A DNA stretch of 45,529 nucleotides from Pleurotus ostreatus/Saccharomyces cerevisiae fusant (Eukaryota; Opisthokonta). Position numbers and translations under genes: made by a program. The stretch is from NCBI GenBank assembly GCA_024196135.1, contig JAMQCK010000170.1:1-45529 (forward strand). Reading direction: 5' to 3'. Below the pieces are notes generated by a model. That model did no database searches and was not told the DNA's origin. It saw only the letters and a program-made list of their open reading frames with translations. The stretch's first letter is position 1. Each line of letters opens with the position of its first letter. Shown piece by piece: positions 21,054 to 32,069 of the stretch.

Positions 21054-24000
21054 ATGTCTTTCTTTGACTTTGAAACCTCAGACTTAGAGAAGGAGAAGCA
21101 AGAGTTCCTCGAAAAGGGCGCCGCGAACGACGAAAAGATCGATGTTTATACGTGGGGGGAGGAGAGCTATGACGGTCTTGGCGACGCGCTCCAGGAGGGC
21201 GGCGATGAGCTCAACGATGAGACGTTCGGCGGGGCGGGCGCTGTAGGTGCGTGAGCGACGTTCAGCCCGACGCATCATCCTGACCGTGAGCTCAGGCAAG
21301 GACTTTGATTTTGGCTCGACCGCTCTACCCGGAGACGAGGAGCGCCAGCAGATCTCCCAGGTGCAGGCGCAGACGCGCGGAACGCCTAAGGAGCTCGCGC
21401 AGCCGCGCTCCTCGGGATTCACGCCCAAGCCCATAGCCCCTCGTGAGCCCCCTCTGTCAATTGTATCCGCTGTATCGAGCCTGATCAACGGCCAGCCCTG
21501 CAATCTGCACCATCGCTCGAGTCGATATGGGACCGCAAGCCCTCCGCGCAGCCCCAGGCGCCCATCCAAAAGCCCATGACATTCTCCCCCTTCGACTCCG
21601 ACGACGCACCCGCGCCCATGCACCGCGGCGCCGCGCAGTCCGGCACGCTCGAGGAGATCGAGGCGGAGATGCGCATGCGTGCGCAGGAAAACCGCATGCT
21701 CGCCGAGCGTCAGCTTCAGCAGCAGATGCTTCTGCGCGAGCAGGAGGAGCGGCTTCTGCTCCAACGTCAGCAAGAGGAAGAATATCGCCGCCAGCGTCAT
21801 CTGCTCCAGGCCGAGCAGCTACAGCGGGCCCAGATCGAGCAGCAGCGCGAGCAGCAGTACCGCCAAATCCTGCTACAGCGCCAGCTCGAACAGGAGCAGG
21901 CCCTTCGTCAAGAGCAGCTGGCGATGCAGCAGCGTCAGGCCCAGGCAGAACTCCAACGGCAGCTGCAGCAGCGCCGCGCGCAGGAGCTTTCCGATCAGAT
22001 GCGCATTGAGGAAATCGAACGTCAGCTTCGCGCTCAGCACATCGCCGCACAGCTTCAAGGCAATCGCCAGTCACCCTTCGATCAGCACCGTCGCTTGCCA
22101 TCAGGTCATGGCGGCGTTGGTACTCTTGCTGATCTCCATGGGCAGCTCATCGCCGAGCAGCAGCGCGCCGCCGCTCGGCGCCAGCGTTCACAGTCGCCGT
22201 TCCAGATCACGCCGGAGATGCTGCAGATGCTCTCGCCACAGGAGCGCCTTCAGCTACAGCAGCGCCTTCTCAACGAGGCTGCGCAGGCTGAAGTGATGCA
22301 GGGCATGTCGCCAGCGGAGCAGGAGTTGCTTCGCGAGGAGGCACGCCGCAAGATCATCGAGGCCGAGCGGATGGAGGAGAAGCGCCGCCGCAAGGCATCC
22401 AAGCTGCACTGCATGGCGCGCTACAACGACCTCATGACACAGTCGGACAAGGACTTCATCACAAGAATTCAGGTCTCGCAGCTCGTCTCGCAGGACCCCT
22501 TCAACGACGACTTCTACGCTCAGGTTTATGCCGCGATCGTGCGCTCGCGTATGGGGCTGCATGCGCAGGACGAGCGGGTGCTCAAGTTTGGGAACGTGGG
22601 TGGTGTTGGGCTCGGGTTCTCGCAGGGCCATAGGAGCAGGAGACCGAATGCGATGCAGCGAATGGAGCAGCAGGTCGAGCGGATCATCAGCAATGCGCGT
22701 AAACGGGAGGAGGAAAAGAGTCAGCATTGTGAGTTCGCACTATCGTGGTATGCCGGACTAGGATCCTGACGGCGAGGGGCAGCTCTTCATGCACTTCAAG
22801 GCGCCCTTGGCAAGACTTCGGGTAGGAGCTACAAGGCAGCTCCGCGTCAGTTGCTCCAGGTCGACTCTTCCGGCTCGGATGCACATGCGCATATTTCCAA
22901 AGACGACGCGAAGGACGCTGCTGCTGAGGCAGCCAAGCTCGGCCGCGAGGCTTTGGGCATCACTGGCGAGGTATGTGCAGTCACGAAGAATCCAGAATGC
23001 ATGTTTAACAGGGGGTCTATAGAGCAACGGTATAGTAGCAAGGAAGCCCTTCACGACTCGCGAGGTCTTGATGCGTCTGGAGCACCTATACGACGTCGTC
23101 ATGCAAGCTGAGCGCCTGAACAACTCGCGTGTTGAGGAGGGTGAGGAGGGCTTTGGAGAGTGGTAAGCGCGTTCAGATTTGGGGTATGAAGACATGCTGA
23201 GTGCGAGCTAGGCAAGCGGAGTACGACAAGATTCGCGAGCAGCTTGCCAACGGCATCGAGCTGTCGGTTCCTCTTGAGGCTTGGTGAGTGTCTGATCATC
23301 ACGCGCCGAGCTGTGCTGACATTGAGTAGCGACCCTCCGCCCTTCATCTCGCTCCTCGGACCGACCAAGGGCAAGCGGCTGCTTCCACGGTTGACTCGCC
23401 ACCTGACCACGGAAACTTCCCTGGCGATGGTCGCACTGCTTGTTGCTGGGTTCGACAAGCTCGACGTCGTTCGCAACGCACCGCTTTTGGACCTCCCTCC
23501 GGGCACGCCAGGGCAGGCGGAGGCGGAAGCGCAGACGCAGGCTTTCCTTCTCAGCGTCATGCAGTCTCTTCTCCCTATCGTCGCCAACCTGGAGCTTCGC
23601 CTCGTTACCGGCATGCTGAGTGTCCTTGTCACCCGCACGGATGTGCCCGCCATCGCTCGTAGCAGGGTGAGTTGATCGTGTCTCTCTCCCGTCGTGGATG
23701 CATCCTTACTGATGCTTCTCTAGCCTGGCCTCGCCCTCTTCACTCTGCTCCTCAGTCGTGTAGAGGTCATTCGCGAGCAATCTGCCAGCGGCACCATCCC
23801 TTCGCCGCCGGATGAGGACTGGACCTCCTTCCACACGATCTACGCGCACTTCGTCGAGCTCCTGCTGCCCCATCTCCCCAGTCTCTTCCCCTCCATGCGC
23901 CAGCAGGCTCCGGTGGGTGAGCGTATGCGCACCGATGTGATTGACCAGCCGGTGTGGCAGTTCCTTGCCGCGCTCTTCATTCTCGCGCAGGGCGAGCAAA

Positions 24001-24167
24001 CGACGGCTCTACTCGCGGCCGTGAGGCACAAGGTCCTTGATGAGGTCAGCATGGTGAAGAAGGGCTGGGTGGCGGACGAGGAAGAGGCAACGACGAAGAT
24101 CAACAATGTCAACCTGGTGCTGCACTCCCTGGGCTTGGACGCGACGCAGATCAGCGTGCTGCAGTAA
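21054..24167 (+). CDS. PAT1: PAT1-family mRNA decapping activator
   Basis: Cytosolic mRNA-decay factor that bridges the Lsm1-7 ring, Dhh1 and the decapping enzyme in P-bodies (known role of the family). Eight exons (21054-21246, 21296-21442, 21496-22728, 22783-22970, 23023-23162, 23212-23283, 23330-23666, 23724-24167) join to 917 residues. The N terminus MSFFDFETSDLEKEKQEFLE is typical, followed by a short acidic stretch. Residues ~175-312 are an extreme Gln/Arg/Glu-rich helical region. The conserved PAT1 block begins near residue 430 (MTQSDKDFITRIQVSQLVSQ then DPFNDDFY). The C-terminal helical-repeat domain includes LGKTSGRSYKAAPRQLLQVD, REVLMRLEHLYDVVMQAE and PPFISLLGPTKGKRLLPRL, and the chain ends in VLQ. 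All splice phases agree. This is the clearest housekeeping gene in the window. Confidence 0.95.
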
Positions 24168-24496
24168 TGATGAATGACGACGCGCCACAGAACGACGGGT
24201 GATAATGGTTTGTTATGATTACCTAGCCACATAACTGTATAGCATTAACTACTTGTTAGACTTTGAAACGCGTGTGTCGTAGATGTACTTTGGGTCGAAT
24301 TCTCGTTCGAATGCGCCTTGTAATGATTGCCACAATTGCTGTGAAATTTGGCATCTGGAGTGCGATGTCATGTTTTTCGTCGAAGGCTCGGCTTTCTGAG
24401 CTGATTATAGGGTGCTTCTCAGGTTCTTAGATGAGCAGCGCTCTGGCGGTAGCCACATACCAGGTCAAGTTGAACTTCAGGAACGCTTTGTCTACG
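24168..24496. other. PAT1 downstream region
   Basis: AT-richer noncoding DNA with probable PAT1 3' untranslated sequence; no gene seen. Confidence 0.45.
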
Positions 24497-24536
24497 TCAC
24501 GTGAGCACCGCGTTTCCGTGACCCCTAGCGTGATGT
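24497..24536 (+). promoter_or_regulatory. F-box copy 1 promoter module (CACGTG, GTGAC, TGATGT)
   Basis: TCACGTGA (24497-24504), GTGACC (24518-24523) and TGATGT (24531-24536) lie about 80-120 bp before the F-box start. The same three words in the same order precede both other F-box copies. CACGTG is the core site for bHLH factors. Confidence 0.55.
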
Positions 24537-24615
24537 AGTGTGACGCGGCCCATTCACCGTCTTGCCTCCTACCATCACTCACCAGCTGAGAAATCCCTCT
24601 CATACCTGTCTTCAA

Positions 24616-27196
24616 ATGTCTGGAACGCGATCTTCCTCTCGCATCAAAACACTGCGTGATCAGAAGGCCGTCCAGAAAGACACGCCACAAACGGTCGCCA
24701 CTCGCGGTGCTCGGGCCTCTCTAGGTCGAACGGACAAGAAGTCGGCCACTACGGCAGCTACTGAGTCCAAGACTGAAGGCAAAGCAAAGGCAAAAGCAGC
24801 CAAGTCGGCGAAGACACCCGCAGCCAAGACAGCCAAAACACCCGCATCGAAGGTCAACTCTCCCGCGAACAAACGGCGCAAAGTGGCGAAAGCCGATGGC
24901 ACTGCCGACGACGACGCGAGCGATGAGGGCCATGCCCAGGTCAAGAGGCCTCGCAAACGCAAGGGAAAGCTGCAAGAGATCACGGATATGCCGCTCGATA
25001 TCCTCTTCGAGATCTTCAAGCTGGTCGATCCGGTCGACCTCTTACACCTTTCCCACGCGAACAAGGCGCTTCGCAGTACCCTCTTGCGCAAGAGCTGCAA
25101 ATGGATCTGGGAATACTCGGTCAAGCACTATCGGACACCCATACCGCCGTGCATGGATGATCGCCTACCCCTACCCCAATACATCAATCTCTTGTTCACC
25201 CAGAATTGCTTCGTGCGTTGACCTTGTCCTCATGGAGCGTGCGCACGTGGACTGACTATGATCCTCCAGGAATGTGGTTCTAGCAAAGGCAAACATGCCC
25301 TCTGGTGCTTCTTTGATCGATTGTGCTCGGAATGCTTACAGGAGAAGTGCGCTCGAACTGTCAAGATATCGTCTCGTGTCCAGATATCTGATCAATCTGC
25401 AGATATATGGCCTTGGGTCGGTCCATAACTTCATCGCATTGGGGCATCCGAACTCAATACAGAATGCCCGGGACCAACAGTACGCCCTTACCCTCTAACT
25501 CCTGCTTTCGATGCTAAATGTTTTGGCAGGTCGAAAACCACAGCAAGTCGTGAGCAGGCGAGAGTATAAGGAAGTCTGGGCGGAGATATGGTCCATCAAG
25601 GACAGCAGAAAACAATGCGAACGTGAACTCGAGATTAATTCCGAGGCCTGTCGGATTATGAAGGTATGCGCGTGTCACCGTGTGCATCGTTTTGCATCGC
25701 TGACGCGCGACTATCTAGTTTGACACCATCATGGCGAACTTTATCCAAATGGAAAAGCGCAAGAATAATCGGGACCTCTCGCGCATCCACAACCAGCGTT
25801 ACAGTTTGTGCGTGGCTGACCTTGGAGTGTGCTCTCTACTCATGACCACATGCAGCCTCATGCAGAAGCTCAAGGAGATGGGGTACGAGGACGAGCTGCC
25901 CAAGCTTCGAGCATGGAATCGGGAGTATCTCGACAAGTACATTGATAGAGACACTGAGCTGACTGCGCGGGGTACGTGGATTGTCTTGCATGGTGATGAT
26001 AATGTGGCTGACGCGCAAATGGTACAGGTTGGGCACTCATGGTGCAAAATGTACAAGAGTACATGGACGAGCTGGTCCTGCTCCGCAAGAAGGCAGTCGC
26101 GGTTGAGGTCTTCAGGGACCGCATTGTCGTGCTGCGACGGAGGCTCGATGGCTTTTCTACTCTAGCTCCTCAATCGCACCAGCCCACCTGGCGGGAGCTT
26201 GCGATTCGGGAGCCGCTTGCGACGCTGTTCATGCAGGATTTACAATCCGGATCGACGGACGTCATGTCTTCGTCGTTGTCGGATGAGACCCTCGTACAGC
26301 TCGCGCGTGAATGCGAGGCAGAGGCGGCCGCGTATCTTCGTTCTTTATTACCGGCGAAGAAGAAGGGCAAGGCTACCCGCAAGGATCAAGGAAAAGCGCA
26401 GGACCAAGATGCCACCGACGGCCTCTTCCTCGCGACCACCTACTTCAAGTGTGCAAAATGCACGGAGCCCATGCCCTACGCTCGCGCTTTGGTGCATCGC
26501 TGCCTCTTCGCTTCGGAGCAGGAGGCCAAAGAGGACGACACGACCATCTCGCTCGCGACCATGCTTACAGCCTGCGCCTCTGCTGTCACGCCGTTCTATC
26601 ACCCGGACTCTGCAGGCGAAAAGGTGTTCTTCGATGAAGAGGCGAGTCGACACGCGGAGATACTCATCAGGGCTTGCGGGCTGGACCCCAGGAATGCGAC
26701 CTTTGCGGATATGGAGTCGTTGAACGTGCGCGTGGAATGCGTCCCATGCAGCAAGAAGCAGCGTCTCGGGATGGGCTGGCGGACTGCGGTACGTGGGCTT
26801 GTTTTCTCTTGTCGCGATCAACCTTCTGACGCTGCCCTGCCTAGCTCCTCCACTCGCTCAAGAAGCACTACGCCACGGACGAAGGGCCTATAACAGCGCA
26901 CTGGAGCGTCGTCGAAGACAAGGATGATCTCAATCGAATCCACGCGGCGGAAGACAAGGCGCACTGGTATAGATGGGGCGTCAAGATACTTTGCTGCCCC
27001 TTCAGCGGGTGCGAGACCCAGTTTGTCGGCAACGAACGCGAGTCGTACGGCATTGATTGGCACAGGGCGGTTGCGTGAGTGGGAGCTTGCGCTCGAGAAA
27101 GCCTTTGCTGATTGAGATTTCTCTAGCCATAAAGATCTGTCGTGCGCCTCGGATATGTCGATGGTCTGCGGTTACCCGTCTGCTGTGCGCTTCTAG
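24616..27196 (+). CDS. F-box protein, copy 1
   Basis: Probable substrate receptor of an SCF ubiquitin ligase. Nine exons (24616-25212, 25270-25346, 25403-25479, 25530-25663, 25719-25807, 25856-25971, 26028-26788, 26845-27074, 27127-27196) give 716 residues. The start MSGTRSSSRIKTLRDQK aligns with its paralogues. The N-terminal 110 residues are Lys/Ala/Ser-rich with a nuclear-signal-like NKRRKV. The F-box is at about residues 120-160 (ITDMPLDILFEIFKLVDPVD, then LLHLSHANKALRSTLL). Next come CGSSKGKHALWCFFDRLCSEC and coiled helical regions. A cysteine/histidine block follows (FKCAKCTEPMPYARALVHRC), then ILIRACGLDPRNATFADMES. The chain ends in a C-x4/5-C…WHRAVAHKDLS finger-like motif. All exons are intact. 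Copies 2 and 3 resemble each other more than this one. Confidence 0.85.
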
Positions 27197-28009
27197 AATT
27201 CGAAGTCGTTTAGGTGCGGAAAGAAATCGCGGAAAGAGGCATTAGCTATCTTCGAGGTCTGTCAGCTTGTATACTCTTCCTGTACTACACTGTTACTATA
27301 GTGGAGAATGCGGACTTAATTGGTTGTGCTTCTCTCTTCACGAAGAGATGAAAACTTTGCCTACATCCCCCGAGGGCCATATTGCTCGCGCTTTAGGGAA
27401 CAACGCCTACCGAACCAGAAACACGGGCACGTCTGCGTATAGTGTCGGTCAGAGAACCAACTCATCACGCCGGTCAAAAGTCCAATCCAAGAGTGCCATC
27501 ATCGATAACAGCCAGCTACTAAGTCATACACAAAAGGGTTCGAGTACCAGGATGGACGTCGGAAGAACCAGCACCTATACAACACATCTCTTCCAACCCA
27601 ATCCGCGCAGCCGTCCGAGCGCACGCGTCGGATGTGACAACGTCAGGCTCGACCGCGAGACACCTATCCACAGGAGAGAGGGACATGGATCCAGGATATA
27701 AGGGGAGAATGGTATAGGACATGCGTCGTGTTAGTGTGAGGGGAATAAAGTGCGCCAGTGCGCAGAGTCCGGGCGGGGGGATGTACTAGGGTAGAGGTGA
27801 CAGCGGTAATGGCAGGCGAACGGCGGGGGAAAGCGAAAGCCGGGTCAGAGTAGGTACATGATTCGTGGTGAGAACAGGAACAGGAGCAGTGTCATGCGTG
27901 AGTCGGATGTCCAGGGACGGCGCCAAGAGACCAGGCTGTTTTGGAGCTCGCCGCAGGAGGCCTCTCAGCGGGGTGCTGAGAGAGCATCACGGCACGAGGA
28001 GCGAGGCGC
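27197..28009. other. No recognisable gene
   Basis: Space between the convergent F-box copy 1 and LysM genes. Short frames only, none with motifs. Confidence 0.45.
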
Positions 28010-28811
28010 TTAGAGCTCGTCGCAGTACGGCCAGGTCGACTCGTCGTTGGGGTCGTAGCCGTCGTCGTTCTCCTCCGCGGCGCTGGACGTCGGGGCAGCC
28101 TCGGACCAGGTCGTCGGCGACTCGGTGGAGGAGGGGGCCTCGGTGGTCGGCGCGGCATCGCTGGTGGTGGGCGTCGCGGACGCAGCGGCGGTCGCGGTCG
28201 CAGGGACGGTCTGCGCCGGGATCCAGTCGCCGTTCGCGGGCGGGTGCACGGCGTAGTTGGCAACACAAAGGACCTGTCAGGACGCGTCAGGAACTGAACG
28301 GCCAAAATTAACGGAGAAACAGCGAGCGTACCTCGCCGACGTAGAGGTTCGAGCAGTCGTCAGCGATCTGCGGGTTGTTCTCCTGGAGGAGCGTCTGGTT
28401 GAGGCCGGTCGCGCTGGTGATTTCGCCGCAGGTTTGCTGCGCCTCGACGACCCAGACGTCCGAGCAGTCCTCGGCGTCGTAGCCGATGCAGTAGGACTGG
28501 CCAGAGATGAGGTTCGTGCAGTCCTCGTTGATCACACCCGCGTTGATGATGGCGAGCTGGTAGCTGTGGGAGCATGTGAGGCGCTGGGGGAAGAGATGCG
28601 AACGTTCGCAACGTACGTGGAGACACCGTGCTTGGCAGAGAGAGCGTCGCAAGTCTGGCCATCCTCGACGGTGGCCCAGCGGACACAGTCACCAGCGAAA
28701 GCGCCTGAAGCACAGTTAGCATCTTGTATCGGACTTCAGACCCTCGCAACACGCACTGCGAACGAAGAAGGGCGCCACGACGGCGGCTGCGGCAAGGGTC
28801 TTGGAGAACAT
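28010..28811 (-). CDS. Secreted protein with two LysM domains
   Basis: Predicted extracellular chitin- or glycan-binding protein. Four exons on minus (28811-28757, 28704-28617, 28563-28332, 28273-28010) give 212 residues. Residues 1-22 form a clear signal peptide (MFSKTLAAAAVVAPFFVRSA then FAG). LysM 1 spans about residues 23-71 (CVRWATVEDGQTCDALSAKH … LISGQSYCIG). LysM 2 spans about 72-125 (CSDVWVVEAQQTCGEITSAT … LYVGEVLCV). Paired cysteines in each suggest disulphides. The last 85 residues are a Thr/Ser/Ala/Pro-rich linker, likely O-glycosylated, ending DESTWPYCDEL. Fungal LysM proteins of this size bind chitin fragments and can mask the cell wall, but no hydrolase is attached and the role here is inferred. 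The third intron separates LysM 2 from the tail. Confidence 0.88.
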
Positions 28812-30340
28812 GGCTACGGGTGCTGCTGGCTGTTACAAAGAACGTGGGGCAAAAAGAGGGACTGGGGCGCGAGCGGCGGAGATGATGGCGGGAGGAGGGA
28901 ACAGGGAGGGAGGAAGAAATAGGCGGGTGCGCCGTGGGAGCGCCCCTAGCGAGAAGTTGATGGGCAAGCGCGTGGCGCGCGGGCGGCTGGATACGCCCGG
29001 CGCCAAGTGCTGCTCCACAACCTCCATGTCCCCTCCCCCGGTCGCCGCAGAGGACATATGGGGGCGTCCCGTGGACATGGTGGACGACCGTTCGTGGTGG
29101 TGTGGCAACGAGTGTCGGCAGTGGCGACGAGTTCGAAGGGCTTGCGTTGGGAATCGGACTCGAAGTGCAACAAAAGCAATCAAGATACCTTTCCAGTCGG
29201 TCATTGACAAGTGGGTAATCAACGATGATAAGATGCATCTCGGGAAGCTCTGCCCGCGGCTTCGAATATTCTTCTAGTCCATTTTGCGGTCAGATATTCG
29301 GTGTCCATCGGGATTGACGGCGTCCGTACGAGTATCCCGGCAAAGGGACAACAGCTTTCGGGGCGGAAGACAGCGCCGAGGGCCCTCGGTATGGACGCGT
29401 TGCTGTGCCCAGCGGGCCTTGTAGGGAATTATTGGCCATGCCAAGGACGCGGAGTATCCGTCGTGCCTGCCTCGCAGAGGACTACCAAAAGACCCAACGT
29501 ACAGGACATGGTCAACTGAATATCGTAGGAAAGTCCGTGAACTTGAGTCCGGTCGAAGCAGAGCAAGCATCGTCACAAAGGTTGGTCATAGATCGCAGCA
29601 GAACTGCCGCGCGAGTAGGTCAACTGGAAGGAACGACAGCAGGCGACGGAAGTTACGTCGGTCGTGAGGCAGGGGCAGTCGGCATCGCGACTAGGGGAGG
29701 ATATTGTATGAAACAAGCTGGGACCGAAAAGGGAAATTCGCAGAGCGGGAGGTTTGTGGGTCCACCGGCGTGACTGTCGGATTCGAACAGGCAGGAACAG
29801 ACACGCAAAGCAAGCCCAGGTGCAAGGGAGGAGAGCTCGAAGGGTAAGGGAAGGCGCTCAACCTTCTTCTCCCGCTATATACGCTGGCAGCGACTGCGCA
29901 TCGGCCAGAAGGAACTGCTCGAAACGCCTCGAGGGCCGACCCTTGGAGCGTTATTATGTGACCGAGTTGAACTTGGGCACGTGATGGGGTACGCGGGGAC
30001 CCACAACTCATGCAGAGCATCCATCAACAGACGCGCTATTTTAAAGTATCTCAGCTCTCAAGAGCGAGATGATGCGCGTAAGTCAAAGAAGAGATGCTGG
30101 TAGCAGAGTGCGGAGCAATGAGACATACGCTGAGTGGTGATTACAGCGGAGAGAGGGCTACAGAGTAGGAGTGGTGGTTACTAGCGACAATGATAGGTCG
30201 CTCAAAGATGGCATACAGGACATACGAGGTCATCCGAGCCGTGATAGTATAGCAGAGTGATGTTGCATCGACACCTGGAGACGTCTACTCAAGCTAGACG
30301 CTTCAAGCTCGAAGACGGTCTTCCAGCTCAAGGACGCCCC
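28812..30340. other. LysM upstream region and spacer; no gene seen
   Basis: About 1.5 kb with many overlapping arginine-rich frames on both strands, typical of GC-rich noncoding DNA. I found no protein motif, RNA gene or repeat. Confidence 0.45.
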
Positions 30341-31586
30341 TCAAGTTTGAGGCTCATGCCTGCCCTCCATGGGCACCGGCTCGGGCTTCGACTCCCGCTG
30401 CTCCTTCCGCGGATCCGCCTCCTCTACCGGACTGCACGCTGCCGCCGTATCCGACCCTCCGCTGCACGCTGTCCCTGCCCCCGGCCGCGCGGGCCCGCCG
30501 AGTCCAAAGAGATTTGTCAGGCTCGAGGCGACCGAGTCGTACACTGTGCGCGAGGGCTCCGGGTGGATCGAGTGGATGGTGTGCTGAAGGATGAGGCCGG
30601 TGGTTGGGGAGAAGGTGTAGGTGGTGGCGCTGGAAAGGTTCACATGCGATATCAGCATCATGCACTCGCGAATCGCATAACGGCCGCTCATCGAACGAAC
30701 GACCGCTCATCGAGCAAGAAATGACAATGGAACAGAGAACATCACTCACACTTCCCAGTCTGCCAGATTCCCGCTGACACGCGCGATGCCCTGGACCTTC
30801 ATGAGCATGTAGAGGCTCTTTTCGCGGCTCTTGCGCTTGGAGGCGGAGTCGGATGCGAGGGGAGGGGGCGTGGGGATGTCCGGGTGCGGCTTCGAGCCGC
30901 CGGTGGTGACGCGCATCTTGGTGAGCTCGACGTGGAGGTCGTGGTACATGGTGCTGAGGCCGCGGCGGAGGAGGACGGAGGAGGCGAGATAGAAGGAGTA
31001 GCCTGTGTTGGAGGTGAGTAGAAGGTACGGGCGTGATGAAGGATACGGGTTGGAGGTATGCCGGGGGAGGATGCACACCTTCTATTGTCAAGTTCTTCGG
31101 CAGTAAAGCGGGTACATGCTCCGCCTTGGGCGTGTACGACAGTCGCACATTTGGACTGTAGATCGACTCTATGTCCTCATCGTGCCTCAGGAAGTCCAGC
31201 GGGCTGGCGTGAGCGATAGGTATGTGCAGAGGCGAGGACCGCCGCGGTTCGCCAGTCTCCTTGTCGATAGACGTGACCAAGCCCGACTTGAAGAAGTCCG
31301 GCAACGTCTCTTGTAGGACGTAGATGCCGCGGCCTGGGCGTTCGGGGTTTGTGGTGAGCAAGGTGCAAGTTTAGCAGAAGAGCCCGCCCAACGCACCTGT
31401 CCTCAACTCCCACTCCTGGTCGGATATCTCCTCAGGGCCCTCCGTGTGCGGGGGCGGGGGATCGCGCGGTGGCGTCCCCGGATCGGAGAACGCGTGTGAG
31501 AAGGTGCGCGCCGTTACACGCCTAGGAGGCGCAGTGCATCGGGCGAGGGGTACGCGGGCGCAGCGCGCGTATCTCACGCAGAGCAT
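30341..31586 (-). CDS. Conserved fungal protein, probable mitochondrial import
   Basis: Four exons on minus (31586-31397, 31333-31079, 31002-30750, 30629-30341) give 328 residues. The first 33 residues (MLCVRYARCARVPLARCTA, then PPRRVTARTFSHAF) are Arg/Ala/Ser-rich without acids and fit a mitochondrial presequence. The body has IYVLQETLPDFFKSGLVTS, DIESIYSPNVRLSYTP, GYSFYLASSVLLRRGLSTMY, KSLYMLMKVQGIARVSGNLA and TYTFSPTTGLILQHTIHSIH. That layout, a helical start then several strands, suggests an NTF2/SnoaL-like alpha+beta fold, but I do not recognise a named family. The C-terminal 45 residues are low complexity (Gly/Ala/Ser then Glu/Pro/Lys). It stands alone between LysM and the F-box cluster. 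Confidence 0.7.
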
Positions 31587-32069
31587 CGGGGTCGGCGGCG
31601 AGGGCGAGGGCGGGGAGGTGAGCGTTCGCGCATGGCTGGTGCGAGCCGCGCGGTGAGATCATCGCGGCCGTTCGCTTTGGCCTTGCTTTGGTTGTTCGAC
31701 GCGGGTGATCGGGCCGGGGCGCCTATTGTGCTGAGCGCCTATAGGCGTTCTTTGATTGCTGGTCTTCTTCTCTGCAGTCGGGTTGCTTGTCTTTGACCTG
31801 GTTCTAGGCCCTTGGCCCTGAAGGCCACGGCCTATATTTTCACAATGTGGTAAGTACAATAGACCTTTGGTATCAAGCGAACTGTAGACACTTTCAGAAC
31901 TTCGAGCGCAAAGAAGGCACTTCGACTCTTTGGCTTTACAAGCTTGCTTCATGGAGCTGTTTGAACGATCATCGGTCCGAATTGTAGTCATTGCATTGTA
32001 GTAGCGTTAAAGAGGACTAATCGTCGACGCACAACTTACCCACTTCAAGGCAGAGCAATCCCAACGTCG
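31587..32069. other. No recognisable gene
   Basis: Spacer between the start of the 328-residue gene and the end of F-box copy 2; nothing recognised. Confidence 0.45.

Noticed and set aside
21457..22101. Alanine-rich minus-strand frame opposite PAT1
   Set aside because: It is the shadow of the Gln/Arg-rich PAT1 exon; codon periodicity explains its openness.
27865..28311. Arginine/serine-rich plus-strand frame over the LysM gene
   Set aside because: It is antisense to the Thr/Ser/Ala tail exon of the LysM gene, with no motif.
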